From Actinomyces mediterranea (GTDB lineage Bacteria > Actinomycetota > Actinomycetes > Actinomycetales > Actinomycetaceae), in NCBI RefSeq assembly GCF_900155595.1, contig NZ_FTPB01000004.1, positions 558,001-622,000 of the forward strand: a DNA stretch of 64,000 bases, written 5' to 3'. The notes below the pieces were generated by a model. It did not search any database, was not told the origin of the DNA, and saw only the letters and a list, made by a program, of their open reading frames with translations. Both the position numbers and the translations under genes were made by a program. This document shows positions 8,284-17,400 of this stretch, in pieces (position 1 is the stretch's first letter; each line of letters opens with the position of its first letter).

Positions 8284-9327
8284 CTACTGTGCGCGGCGCG
8301 CCTCCAAGACGGCGTTGAGATCGAGGGCAATGCCCTGTTCGACGACCTCTTCGGTGGACATCAAACCGGTCGGCGGCACGGAGGCCTCGAGGGGGCGGGC
8401 GGGAACGCGCGCTGCAACCTTCGGAATGCCGCGAAGGTCCGTGTCGGCGTGAACGGCGCGCCCCGCAACCCTGCCGCGCATCGCGTAGCTCGGAGCCGGG
8501 ACGTAGGACACGCTCCACGTCTTGCGCTCGACGGAGGCGGTGTCCGGGAGAAGATCCTCGTCTTCGGCAGTCTCGACGACCGGCTCCGCTTCAACCAAGA
8601 GTGGCTCCGGGGCTGTCTCAGGGATCACGGGGGCGGCGAGCATCGGCGCCGGTTCGCTCGCTGGCACGGGTTCGGGGGCGCTCGCTGGCACGGGTTCGGG
8701 GGCGCTCGCTGGCGTCGTCGCCTCTTCAAGGACGCTGGTGCGCCCCGCCCCGGAGCGCTGCGAAACGCCCTTGAGTTCGTTGAGCAATTGGATCTCCGCC
8801 TCGTTCATCTTCTGGGATCGGATCGCGGCGACGCGCGAGGCGACCATAGAGGCGACGAAGAGGGCGCCCGGCACTGCGAACCAGTACCACGACAGACTCG
8901 TCAACGCGGCGACGAGGGCGAGGACCAGCGTGGCCACCGCCAGCAATCCGGAAATGACAAGGCGCCTGCGAACTGCAGCGGCCTCACTGGACAACCTCGC
9001 CGCTCGGCGCGCACGGAGCTTCGCAATCTCGCGGACGTTGACATTGGTCCGATGGCTGACGCGGAGTCGGGGGCGCTGCGCTGATCCCTGGTCCATGTCG
9101 TCTCCGTTTCCCACTGACAGTGCCCGGGGCTGGGCCAGCAGCGGGGTCGAAGCGCTGTGGCAGGTGTCGGGCACGGGTTCTTCACGTGTGTCGAGCAGAC
9201 GCAGTCGAGAGGAGTACCGGTCCCCTTCTCGGGTCTGCGTGATCGCCGTTTGACGGGCGACGAGCAGGGGAATCATGGATGCGAGCGTAATGGCCGCCGC
9301 AATGATGACGATTCCCCCGATGAGCAC
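8284..9327 (-). CDS. GlpR-like membrane protein (receptor for gephyrin-like Glp)
   Basis: 347 residues. A hydrophobic segment at about 2-24 starts LIGGIVIIAAAITL; two more lie around 125-172 (RLVISGLLAVATLVLALVAA and WFAVPGALFVASM). Between them is an Arg-rich cytosolic loop with RAARLSSEAAAVRRR. After about 190 comes a Pro/Glu/Ala low-complexity tail with repeats of SAPEPVPA, then a conserved-looking region WSVSYVPAPSYAMRGRVAG. The position after galU, a MoeA-like gene and a RimJ-like gene matches the corynebacterial galU-glp-rimJ-glpR cluster, where this membrane protein binds Glp at the division site. Assignment rests mainly on synteny and topology. GTG start. Confidence 0.7.
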   Translation of the reverse strand: MLIGGIVIIAAAITLASMIPLLVARQTAITQTREGDRYSSRLRLLDTREEPVPDTCHSASTPLLAQPRALSVGNGDDMDQGSAQRPRLRVSHRTNVNVREIAKLRARRAARLSSEAAAVRRRLVISGLLAVATLVLALVAALTSLSWYWFAVPGALFVASMVASRVAAIRSQKMNEAEIQLLNELKGVSQRSGAGRTSVLEEATTPASAPEPVPASAPEPVPASEPAPMLAAPVIPETAPEPLLVEAEPVVETAEDEDLLPDTASVERKTWSVSYVPAPSYAMRGRVAGRAVHADTDLRGIPKVAARVPARPLEASVPPTGLMSTEEVVEQGIALDLNAVLEARRAQ

Positions 9328-9400
9328 GCTCCTACCGTATGCGGTGGCTTCATCAATCTCGCTCTACGAGGCCCTCGTGTTGGCCATCTATCACTTGGAC

Positions 9401-9446
9401 GTCACACACAATCGTCACAGTAGTCACATGTGCAACACCAGTCACA
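9401..9446 (+). repeat. Four GTCACA motifs upstream of the glpR-like gene
   Basis: GTCACA occurs at 9401, 9414, 9423 and 9441, that is TGTGAC on the strand of the downstream gene, 75 to 120 bases before its start. Spacing is uneven (13, 9 and 18 bases). It may be a binding array or chance. Confidence 0.3.
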
Positions 9447-9476
9447 GGCGGAGTGGAAAACCTGCAGCTCCTGTCA

Positions 9477-10223
9477 TCAAAGGAGCGTCGCGTCCCCTCC
9501 CCACACGGCGCGCACCAGGCCGCCCTCGGGCAGGGACTCGGCGTCGATCGAGAAGCAGTGATGATCCGCCCACTTGCCTGCGATGTGCATGAACCGCGGG
9601 CGGAGCCCCTCTAAGTGGAGCCCCAGCTTTCGGCACAGGCCCATCGACGGGCCATTCTCGGGCCGCACGTCGATCTCAATACGATGCAGCCCGAGTTCAC
9701 CGATGACGAGGTCGATCATGAGAGCCGTGCACAGGGAGCCCACTCCCCATCCGGCCCATCTCTCGCACATCCAATAGCCGAGCATTCCCTGTGACATCGC
9801 ACCGTGCACGACATTCGACAGTGAGAACTGTCCCGCGATCTCCCCGTCGATCTCCGCCAACATGACAAGAGCCCGCTTCTTGGACTGGTCGCGGTCGGTT
9901 CTCCTGGCGTAGGCGCCGATATCGGATAGTTCATCATCCGTCCCCGGTGGAAGGGTCGCATCCCATGGGGCGAGCCAGTCGTGATTCACCCGTCGGACGT
10001 CGTCGACCCGCCAGTGATCGCGCCCCCACACGGGACGCAGCCGCACCAGTGCCGGTTGCGCCGAGGAGGGCGCAACCACCGGCTCCGCGTCGGCGCTGAC
10101 GAATCCGCGACCCGCAATCGGCCGATGGAGGAAGCCCCTGCCGATGGGATCGGGGACCTCGAGGGTCAACTCCGCGAGGCTTCGCCCCCACACCCGTGCG
10201 AAGGGGCGCAGCAATCCGCTCAC
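9477..10223 (-). CDS. GNAT acetyltransferase, RimJ/RimL type
   Basis: 248 residues with a GNAT fold: WLAPWDATLPPG, a long helix, then GQFSLSNVVHGAMSQGMLGY and the acetyl-CoA region WAGWGVGSLCTALMIDL, followed by LHRIEIDVRPENGPSMGLCRKLG, the standard RimJ ending. Such enzymes acetylate protein N-termini or small amines; the substrate is not predictable. It begins 18 bases after the Glp/MoeA-like gene on the same strand and is the third member of the galU-glp-rimJ-glpR cluster. Confidence 0.85.
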   Translation of the reverse strand: MSGLLRPFARVWGRSLAELTLEVPDPIGRGFLHRPIAGRGFVSADAEPVVAPSSAQPALVRLRPVWGRDHWRVDDVRRVNHDWLAPWDATLPPGTDDELSDIGAYARRTDRDQSKKRALVMLAEIDGEIAGQFSLSNVVHGAMSQGMLGYWMCERWAGWGVGSLCTALMIDLVIGELGLHRIEIDVRPENGPSMGLCRKLGLHLEGLRPRFMHIAGKWADHHCFSIDAESLPEGGLVRAVWGGDATLL

Positions 10224-10241
10224 CGGCCGTTCACACCCCGG

Positions 10242-11471
10242 TCATTCCAGCACCATGCACTGCAAAACATCCCCCGCCCGAACATTCGTCGTCCCCTCCG
10301 GGACGACCGCGAGCGCATTGGACTCCGCAAGTGCGCTGAGCAGCAGGGAGGCTGGCGCGCCCATGACCTTCGCCTGATACCCCGACTTGGGGTCACCGAC
10401 GAGGCGGACCCTCACGAATTCGCGGCGCCCCCTAGGCGAGTACCAGGATCGGTCGACGACTGCGCGCACCGACGGCCGCGTCAGTTGCGTCCACCCCTGC
10501 ATATGGCGCAACGCCGGGCGGACGAACACCTCGAAGCACACTTGCGCGGACACGGGGTCGCCGGGGAGGCAGAAGATCGGGATCGCGCCCCCGCCGTCCT
10601 GATCGCCGCCGACGGTTCCGACGCCGAGGATATGGCCCGGCCAGGCGGCAACATTGTCGAAACGGACGGTGCCGACCGCTCCGAGTACCTCGCGGACGGT
10701 GTCCCCCGACCCGTAGGAAATACCTCCCGTCGTGAGGACCAGGTCGGCGCGGACCAACTGATCTTCGATGGTGTCACGTAAGATATGACGCTCGTCGGGC
10801 ACAGCTGCGACGCGGAAAGTCTGTGCGCCCGCGTCCGCAATCGCCGTTGACAGGGCGTGCCCATTCGCATCGAAGACGGTCCCGGGCCTCGCCTTTCGCC
10901 CCGGTTCGACGATCTCGTCGCCGATGGACAAGATGACAACGCGCGGCCTGGGATGGACGAGGACGCGCGAGCGCCCCACTCCGGCGAGGAGTGCGACTTG
11001 GCGCGCTCCGACTCTAGTCCCCCTGCGCAGAACGATCGTCCCCTCGGCGACGTCCTCGGCCTTGCGGCGGATGTTCTCACCGATCGCGGGTTGGGTCCGC
11101 ACCCGCACGTGGGCGACGCCGCGGTCCGTGAAATCGAGGGAGATGACGCAGTCGGCGCCCGCGGGGACGGGAGCGCCCGACGCGATACGGATCGCCGTCC
11201 CCGGGACGAGGGCCGCGGGGTTGATATCGCCTGCGCGGATCTCCTCGGTCACCGGCAACTCGACGAGGGCGTCGGGGCGCGCACCATCCAGGTCTTCGGA
11301 ACGCACCGCGTAGCCATCGCATGCCGCGAGGTCGGCGACAGGAAGGTCGAAGGCCGCTTCCACGTCTTCTGCGAGCACGCAGGACACGGCGTCGGCGAGC
11401 TGGACCTCCAGCGGGGGCTGCTGTGCGACGGCGCCCAGGCAGTCCTGGTAGAAATCAGCGACTGAGCGCAT
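10242..11471 (-). CDS. glp: Gephyrin-like MoeA-family protein (Glp)
   Basis: 409 residues with the whole MoeA architecture: N-terminal domain with DLPVADLAACDGYAV, domain II SGAPVPAGADCVI, the MoCF-binding domain with VVILSIGDEIVEPG and TTGGISYGSGDTV, then FCLPGDPVSAQVCFEVF, and a C-terminal beta barrel. Canonical MoeA inserts molybdenum into molybdopterin. No other molybdenum cofactor gene is nearby, and in Corynebacterium the copy in this galU-glp-rimJ-glpR order is a repurposed division protein that binds FtsZ and GlpR. I infer the same role here. Its ATG overlaps the galU stop by one base. Confidence 0.8.
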   Translation of the reverse strand: MRSVADFYQDCLGAVAQQPPLEVQLADAVSCVLAEDVEAAFDLPVADLAACDGYAVRSEDLDGARPDALVELPVTEEIRAGDINPAALVPGTAIRIASGAPVPAGADCVISLDFTDRGVAHVRVRTQPAIGENIRRKAEDVAEGTIVLRRGTRVGARQVALLAGVGRSRVLVHPRPRVVILSIGDEIVEPGRKARPGTVFDANGHALSTAIADAGAQTFRVAAVPDERHILRDTIEDQLVRADLVLTTGGISYGSGDTVREVLGAVGTVRFDNVAAWPGHILGVGTVGGDQDGGGAIPIFCLPGDPVSAQVCFEVFVRPALRHMQGWTQLTRPSVRAVVDRSWYSPRGRREFVRVRLVGDPKSGYQAKVMGAPASLLLSALAESNALAVVPEGTTNVRAGDVLQCMVLE

Positions 11472-12397
11472 CAGCCCTTATCCACTTCGGTCCGAATGTA
11501 CTCGCGCAGCGCCGGGCCCAGCTCGGGGTCGGCGAGGGCGAGGGCGATATTCGCTTCGAGGTACCCGAGTTTGTCGCCCGTGTCGAAACGTCGCTCGTTG
11601 ACGACGACGCCGTAAAGTCCGCCGCCCTGGTCGGGATCCAGGTCGATCATCTTCGCATAGGCGTCGGTGAGCTGGTATTCGCCTCCGGCTCCGGGTTCGA
11701 TCTGCTCGAGAGCATTGAAGACGGCAGGGTCGAGCAGGTAGCGGCCGATGACGGCGTACTCGGACTTAACCTCGTCGAGCGGCGGCTTCTCCACGACCTC
11801 GTCGATGCGCATGAGGTCGCCCTCGTCAAGGTTGACGCCCTCGGGGATCGGCAGCGGCGTGACAGCGGTGGAGGCGTAGGCGGTCGCCTGCTCCGGGGTG
11901 ACCCTCATGAGGGCGACGACACTGCCGCCGAGGGCCTGACGCACCTCGATCATGCGGCGCAGGAGCTTGGCACCGGGCTCCATGAGGTCATCGGGCAGAA
12001 GCACTGCGAAGGGGGCGTCGCCGATGTGGTGGCGCGCCTGAAGGACCGCGTGGCCGAGGCCGAGGGGGCGGCCTTGGCGGACCGAGTGGATGCGCGCGAA
12101 CCTCTTATACTCGTTGACGACGTCGAGTGCGGCGGTCTTCCCGGCTTTAGCGAGATCCGCCTCCAATCCCGGCTCCGCATCGAAGTAGTCCTCAATGGAC
12201 TGCTTATTGGCGCGCGTCACGAAGAGCATGTCGGTAATGCCTGACTCGGTCGCCTCTTCGACTATGTACTCGATGGAGGGGCGGTCCACGATGGGGAGCA
12301 TCTCCTTGGGGACCGACTTGGTGATGGGCAGGAAGCGGGTTCCACGCCCTGCTGCAGGGACAACGGCGTGCACGACTGGCTGCTTACGATCTGTCAT
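11471..12397 (-). CDS. galU: UTP-glucose-1-phosphate uridylyltransferase
   Basis: Makes UDP-glucose from UTP and glucose-1-phosphate for cell-envelope glycans. The nucleotide-binding start VPAAGRGTRFLPITKSVPKEML and later DALGGSVVALMRV-like and GLYGVVVNERRFDTGDK regions are typical of GalU. The ATG at 12397 (MTDRKQPVV) is chosen because TAATGT lies seven bases upstream like a -10 box, which suggests a leaderless mRNA. An in-frame ATG at 12415 is the alternative and has no ribosome site either. It is divergent from the folate gene at 12436. It is first gene of the glp/glpR cluster and overlaps the next gene by one base. Confidence 0.93.
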   Translation of the reverse strand: MTDRKQPVVHAVVPAAGRGTRFLPITKSVPKEMLPIVDRPSIEYIVEEATESGITDMLFVTRANKQSIEDYFDAEPGLEADLAKAGKTAALDVVNEYKRFARIHSVRQGRPLGLGHAVLQARHHIGDAPFAVLLPDDLMEPGAKLLRRMIEVRQALGGSVVALMRVTPEQATAYASTAVTPLPIPEGVNLDEGDLMRIDEVVEKPPLDEVKSEYAVIGRYLLDPAVFNALEQIEPGAGGEYQLTDAYAKMIDLDPDQGGGLYGVVVNERRFDTGDKLGYLEANIALALADPELGPALREYIRTEVDKG

Positions 12398-12435
12398 GAT
12401 GACCACATTAGCCATTGATGAGGAGGTCGTGGGCT

Positions 12436-13074
12436 ATGAACGCGGAAAAGGCTCGCATTCGTACCACGATTCGAGCGTCGCGCTTCGCGCGGGTGCACCG
12501 CGACGCCCACGCGCAAGACGAGCAAAGGGGCTCCGGATCGATCAACTCTCTACCGTTGAGGCCACCATCGATGCTGCTCGCGCACTGGTTGACGACTGTG
12601 GAGGCGCTCGGCGCCGCCACCCCCGCTCTGCCCGCCCTCTTCGTTCCCACGCGAACGGAACCGGATGTGCGTCCCATCCTCGCAGCCTATGACGAGTGCC
12701 TGCTCCCCGTGGTCGCCGACAATGTCGGGCGTCCCCTGCCCGAGCCTGCATGGGCGCTGTGGCATCGGGGAGAGGAACTCGTGGACCCATCCGGTCGGGG
12801 CCCCTCCCAGCCCGGGGGTCTCAGGCTCACAGCGAGCGGGCTCGCGCGGGCCGACATCATCCTCGTACCCGCCCTCGCAGTGGATCTGAGGGGGAATCGC
12901 CTGGGTCAAGGAGGCGGCTGGTACGACCGGGCGCTCCGTCATGCCCGCCCACGCGCCCCACTCATCGCCGTCGTCTTCGACGACGAAGTGAGTTCCCAGA
13001 CGCTGCCGACGCAGGCCCATGACCGCAGTGTCGACGCCGTCATCACGCCCTCCGGCTATCACGTGTTCCGCTGA
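12436..13074 (+). CDS. 5-formyltetrahydrofolate cyclo-ligase
   Basis: 212 residues. ATP-dependent conversion of 5-formyl-THF to 5,10-methenyl-THF. The signature GQGGGWYDRAL is clear, preceded by IILVPALAVDLRGNRLG, and the N-terminus has the usual basic K-x-R-x-x-x-R region. The start at 12436 has GAGGAGGT upstream; a 7-residue longer form from 12415 would overlap the galU promoter and is less likely. The middle is somewhat diverged and Arg-rich. Confidence 0.85.
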   Translation: MNAEKARIRTTIRASRFARVHRDAHAQDEQRGSGSINSLPLRPPSMLLAHWLTTVEALGAATPALPALFVPTRTEPDVRPILAAYDECLLPVVADNVGRPLPEPAWALWHRGEELVDPSGRGPSQPGGLRLTASGLARADIILVPALAVDLRGNRLGQGGGWYDRALRHARPRAPLIAVVFDDEVSSQTLPTQAHDRSVDAVITPSGYHVFR

Positions 13075-13180
13075 ATGCACAGCGCCCGCCCTCCACAGGA
13101 TGCAGTGGGGTCGAAGGGTCATCCACAGGGCGGGGCCGACGCCATGGAAGCGGAAGGGAAGGGGCATCACACTATGTCCC

Positions 13181-13798
13181 ATGACCTTTGTGAAGTCGTG
13201 GCGTTTGTGGCGCACGGTGCTACTCGTCCTCGCCGCCGCGCTGGCGGCGAGCTGCCTCACCCTCATCGCGTGCTCGCGCGGAACCGACGTCCTCGTTCTC
13301 ACCCGCGCTCTCTCCCACGGGGACGTCCTCTCCCCCGATGTCATCGCCCGTGTGCGAGTCCCCGATCGGGCCCGGCCCGTCGATGCTCTCACCCCAGATG
13401 ATCCGCTGCCCCAGTCGTGGCCCGGCGGACAGGTGGAGGCGGGCACCATCCTGTCCGAGTCCGTTATATCGGGGTCGGTGCTCGGACGCAGTCTGAATCC
13501 TGGGAAAACCATTGTCTCCGTCGTGTTGGATCAGACACAGCTCCCCCCGGTGGAGGGCGGTGATCACGTCGATCTATGGGGGCTGCCGCAGAACTGTGAT
13601 GAACTTGTCTGTTCGGCTGCTTTATTGGCGCAGGACGCCTGTATATCGTCTCTGTCAGTCAGCGACGCCCCCGCGTGGGAGTCGTCTACAACTGCCCGAC
13701 TCGACATCATCGTGAACGAGGCAGATGTACGACTGGTCCTCGGGCACGCCGGGACCGGAACACTAAGCCTCGCACTACGACCATCCCATGAGGATTAG
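13181..13798 (+). CDS. SAF-domain secreted/membrane protein (CpaB/FlgA-like)
   Basis: About 205 residues from MTFVKSWRLWRTVLLVL. There is one N-terminal membrane segment (LLVLAAALAASCLTLIA) followed by a SAF domain: VLVLTRALSHGDVLSPDVIARVRVP, later AGTILSESVISGSVLG. SAF domains of this kind occur in CpaB, the periplasmic ring protein of Tad pili. No other pilus gene is adjacent, so this is an orphan and could have another envelope role. The ORF is open further upstream, but that part lacks coding character. No strong ribosome site. Confidence 0.65.
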   Translation: MTFVKSWRLWRTVLLVLAAALAASCLTLIACSRGTDVLVLTRALSHGDVLSPDVIARVRVPDRARPVDALTPDDPLPQSWPGGQVEAGTILSESVISGSVLGRSLNPGKTIVSVVLDQTQLPPVEGGDHVDLWGLPQNCDELVCSAALLAQDACISSLSVSDAPAWESSTTARLDIIVNEADVRLVLGHAGTGTLSLALRPSHED

Positions 13799-13822
13799 CG
13801 GGGCAGAACACAGGAGATCTTC

Positions 13823-14206
13823 ATGATCCAAGGTTTCAAGGAATTCATTTCCAAGGGAAACGTCATCGACCTCGCTGTCGCCGTCATCATCGGCGGCGCC
13901 TTCACCCCTATCGTCACAGCCGTCACCAACGTCATCATGGGCATCATCGGTGCCGTCGTCGGCTCCCCGAACTTCGATTCGGTCCTCGCCTTCTCAATCA
14001 ACGGCTCCGACCCGATCCAACCGGGCACCATCCTCACCGCGCTCGTCAACTTCCTCCTCGTTGCGGCCGCCGTCTACTTCGCGGTTGTCGTTCCGATGAA
14101 GAAGGTTCAGGACCTGCGTCCGACCGAGGATGAAGAGGACGACGAGCCCTCGGAGGAGACCAAACTCCTCACCGAGATCCGCGACCTCCTCGCGAACAAG
14201 AACTGA
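13823..14206 (+). CDS. mscL: Large-conductance mechanosensitive channel
   Basis: 127 residues. Starts MIQGFKEFISKGNVIDLAVAVIIGGAF, the diagnostic first helix of MscL, with a second transmembrane helix (LTALVNFLLVAAAVYFAVVV) and the cytoplasmic bundle ETKLLTEIRDLLA. It opens under membrane tension during hypo-osmotic shock. AGGAGAT precedes the ATG. It follows the SAF gene by 24 bases, so the two may be cotranscribed. A strong bidirectional hairpin follows. Confidence 0.97.
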   Translation: MIQGFKEFISKGNVIDLAVAVIIGGAFTPIVTAVTNVIMGIIGAVVGSPNFDSVLAFSINGSDPIQPGTILTALVNFLLVAAAVYFAVVVPMKKVQDLRPTEDEEDDEPSEETKLLTEIRDLLANKN

Positions 14207-14221
14207 TCATCATCTGATCGC

Positions 14222-14257
14222 ATGGCGGCCCCGCACCACATGGTGCGGGGCCGCCAT
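14222..14257. terminator. Bidirectional hairpin between mscL and the convergent small gene
   Basis: Perfect 17-bp stem (ATGGCGGCCCCGCACCA and complement) with a 2-base centre, serving the mscL end and the minus-strand operon end at 14263. Confidence 0.8.
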
Positions 14258-14262
14258 CAGGT

Positions 14263-14484
14263 TCAGGCGCGCACCTGCCAATGCGGGGGGACGTCGTTGA
14301 GCAGTCGACGGTCATTCGCACTATCACCACGATCGGGTGAATCGGCCATGGAGCCGGGCCGCAGGTCTGCCTCGTTGACGGTGTCCTCCCACGAGGGCGC
14401 AATCCCCCGGTCGATGAGCCGCTGATCCACCTCGGAAATGTGGACGGCGACGCGGCGGGGCTTCTTCCCCCCTGACGGGCTCAA
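14263..14484 (-). CDS. Small protein coupled to the helicase-like gene
   Basis: 73 residues, start MSPSGGKKPRRVAVHISEVDQRLIDRG, then SWEDTVNEADLRPGS. Its ATG overlaps the upstream stop as ATGA, which is strong evidence for coupled translation and for the ORF being real. No membrane segment and no recognised domain; a basic N-terminus then an acidic, Ser/Asp-rich middle. It probably acts with the large protein (inference from coupling only). The terminator hairpin at 14222-14257 ends the transcript. Confidence 0.6.
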   Translation of the reverse strand: MSPSGGKKPRRVAVHISEVDQRLIDRGIAPSWEDTVNEADLRPGSMADSPDRGDSANDRRLLNDVPPHWQVRA

Positions 14485-17400
14485 CGTTCATCATCCCCAA
14501 CGGGGAAGTCCTGCTTAGCGGACCCGCCCCCGGTTCCGTCGTCGCTGCTCGACTCCGTCCTTTTCACGACATTGCCGAGCACCGCATCCGATTGGAAGCC
14601 CCGTCGTGTGATCCCCAGGGATTCGCGCAGCTCCTCCACCAGTTGCTCATGCGTGCGCTCCACGCCGTCGGATCGGACCCACATCGCCATCTCGTCGAGC
14701 TGGTCATCCGAATACGCAGCCAGGGGCAGGCCTGTCGCGATCATTGGCCGCTCTCCCCTGGCGGGCGAAGGCTGCGTCTCCACGACCACGTTGAGCACTC
14801 CCGTTTCGAGTTCGTCGACGCGCTCACGGGCCTCACTGGTCTGAGCGACAAGCTCGTCGAGGCGCGCGGACTCCTCTACGATGACCTCCGGCTCCGGTTC
14901 GATCTCGACGCGCTCGGGGACGACGACGGCATCCTCGGCGCTCCCATTGATCTCATCAACCGCGTCAAGGACCAGTTGGACGATCGTATCGGTCTCCTTC
15001 GCGGGGTCGATGAACACCGCCATCGACAACGCGGTATGCACCTTCCACCCCTGTGCTTCCAGCATCATCGGCCACATACGGTCGCGCACGCGCAGCGATG
15101 GCTCGGCGACATACGCGTCATCATCGGTAAGGACGGCGACGAGGAGCCTGCCGGGCGCCTCGGGGTGCCCGATGGCCAGCGGGATGCGCATCCCGCCGGG
15201 GATCCCCACATTGGCCACGACCTCCAGGCCCATGCCGTAGAGCCGATCCGCGAGATCGACGAGAAGGCGGTCCGGCTCGGCCTCGAGGATCGGCCATGCC
15301 CCAGCGCCCTCGCCCGACTGGCCCTCCGCAATTTCAAGGAGATCGAGGAGCATGTGGCAGGCCTGCATCGTCAGACGCGAACGGTCGATGTCGGAAGCTC
15401 TCAGCGAGGAGACGATGGTGAGGTCGCCCCTGACGGCCCGTAACGCATCCGCCATGATCGCACTGCCCTGCGGGCGTGAGAACTCCCCGAAGTCGTGGAT
15501 GACGCGCCCATGCGGGGTTTTCGCAAAACCGACGGAGATGATGATGTGGTCACGTTCGAAGCCGCGCGTTTCACCCGGTCCGACCACTCCGAAGGGCTCT
15601 GCGCTCCCCTGGTCGAAGAAGGCGGCGAGGCCGGGTTCGCTCGCCCTGATGCGCGCGATCGCCTGACGAATTCTCTCGGCGTGCCTCTCATTGAGAGCGA
15701 TGACTCCGAGGGAGAGTTCCGGCTGCTCGACCGCGTGGGCGACGACCTCGTTGACCACTGCGTCGACTTCGGCCAGCGTCGATTCAACGGCACGCGCCCC
15801 CGGAGCGGGCATGCCCGTCCCTTCGCACCACAGTGCCGTCACGGGTGCTGCAGCGGATGTCCACGGGACGGGGACACCCGTGTGGTCGACGCCGTAGCGC
15901 GCCATCAGCAGCGCGACCTGGTCGTTGAGCCTGGTCGGGGTGACATCCATGCGCACCGATTCGAGGATCGATGCCAGTGCGGCGCTCGCACCGTCCTCGT
16001 CAATGGTCGACATATCGGCGAGGACGACCACCTGATTCGCGCGGGCGATAATCGGGATGAGCTCGGCGAGCGGCAGCTCATCGACCGAATCGAGGACGAG
16101 GAGATCGACGTGGTGGCCCGGGCCGACGATCAACGGCACGAGCGTCGGGACCGTGAACACGATGGGAATGAGGTGGCGCGCGAGCGGCACCGAGTTGAAG
16201 ACCTCGACGGCACCTCCCCCATGCTTGATGACACGCTCAAGGGTATTCACCTGATCGGGGCGGGTCGCCATCGCCTGGAGGCGCAGTCTGCGCAGCTGAC
16301 CGATCGCCTGCGGCGCAAGTGTGAGCACCTGCTCAGCGTCGAGGGCGCGCCCAGATGCGAGCATCTCTTCGAGTCGGGCGGGGTCGAATCCGCCGAGCTC
16401 TGGCTCGGCGGCGAGCATGATGCCGAGGACCGACGCCCACCATGCGAGGTCGAGTTCCGCGTCGATGAGTCCCTCGCTGACGAAGCGCTCGCGCAGGTCG
16501 TTCGCCAGCGGCGCCAAGCCGATCTCGCCGAGTTTCTTGAGGACCGACACGCGCCGGGGCAGCTCACGGGCGCCCTCAGGGTCATGGGCGAGTGCATCGA
16601 AGAGTTCGGCCACGTCCACGACGCTCATCTCCGTGAAGTTCTTGTGGGCCGTCGAGAACTGGGGTTCGAGGGAAGCGAGGTCATCGCTGATGCGCTTGGT
16701 GAGTTCGCGCGCGTCGTCGAGACGCTGGGGCAACGTCGGCCAACCGTCGGCATTGCACTGACTACGCCACGCTTCGCGGTGCTCTTGAACGAGCAGGAGC
16801 CTGCGATGCAGGTCGTCAACGTAGACGCCCGGACGGACGAGATCCTCAGCCTGTTTGACGAGCCGGACCCTCTCCGAGCGCTTCATCGTAATGCCGTGGG
16901 CGGCGCGCCACTGCTTAGACGCGGTCGCGATCACCATGTCCGCGGCAGATCGTTCGAAGATCTGCGGCTGGAACATGTCGAGAACGTCACGCACGCCCTC
17001 GAACATGGAGAGCTGGTCGTACCACTCATTGAGCGTCGTGGCAGGCTCGATATCAGCTTCTGCGGCGATGACTCCCATACGGACCCGCAGTTCGGGTAGA
17101 AGTTCGTCAGATAGGCGGGTCACCTTCTGAAGGACTTCGGAAACCTGTTCCTCAGAGTTGATGACGACGCCCTTCCACGCGGTGTGCGCTGTGGCGCGCG
17201 AGAAGATCCCCAGACTCGACGCCTCGTGCAGAAGGGCGCGGGCGTGTGCGCCCTGGTCCTGCGCGATCGCCAAGAGCACGTCTTCCCGCAGGCGAACATG
17301 GGTCGCCGGACTCGGGTGTGCGCCGGTGAGGTCGGTGAGGACTTGCAGAGCGTTGAAGGCGCTCACTCCGAAAGCGCGGAAGGGACGGTGCAGGTGGGAA

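Noticed and set aside
12398-12415. An earlier ATG for galU at 12415
   Set aside because: It lacks a ribosome site, and the MTDRKQ start has a -10-like box at leaderless spacing; kept as an alternative only.
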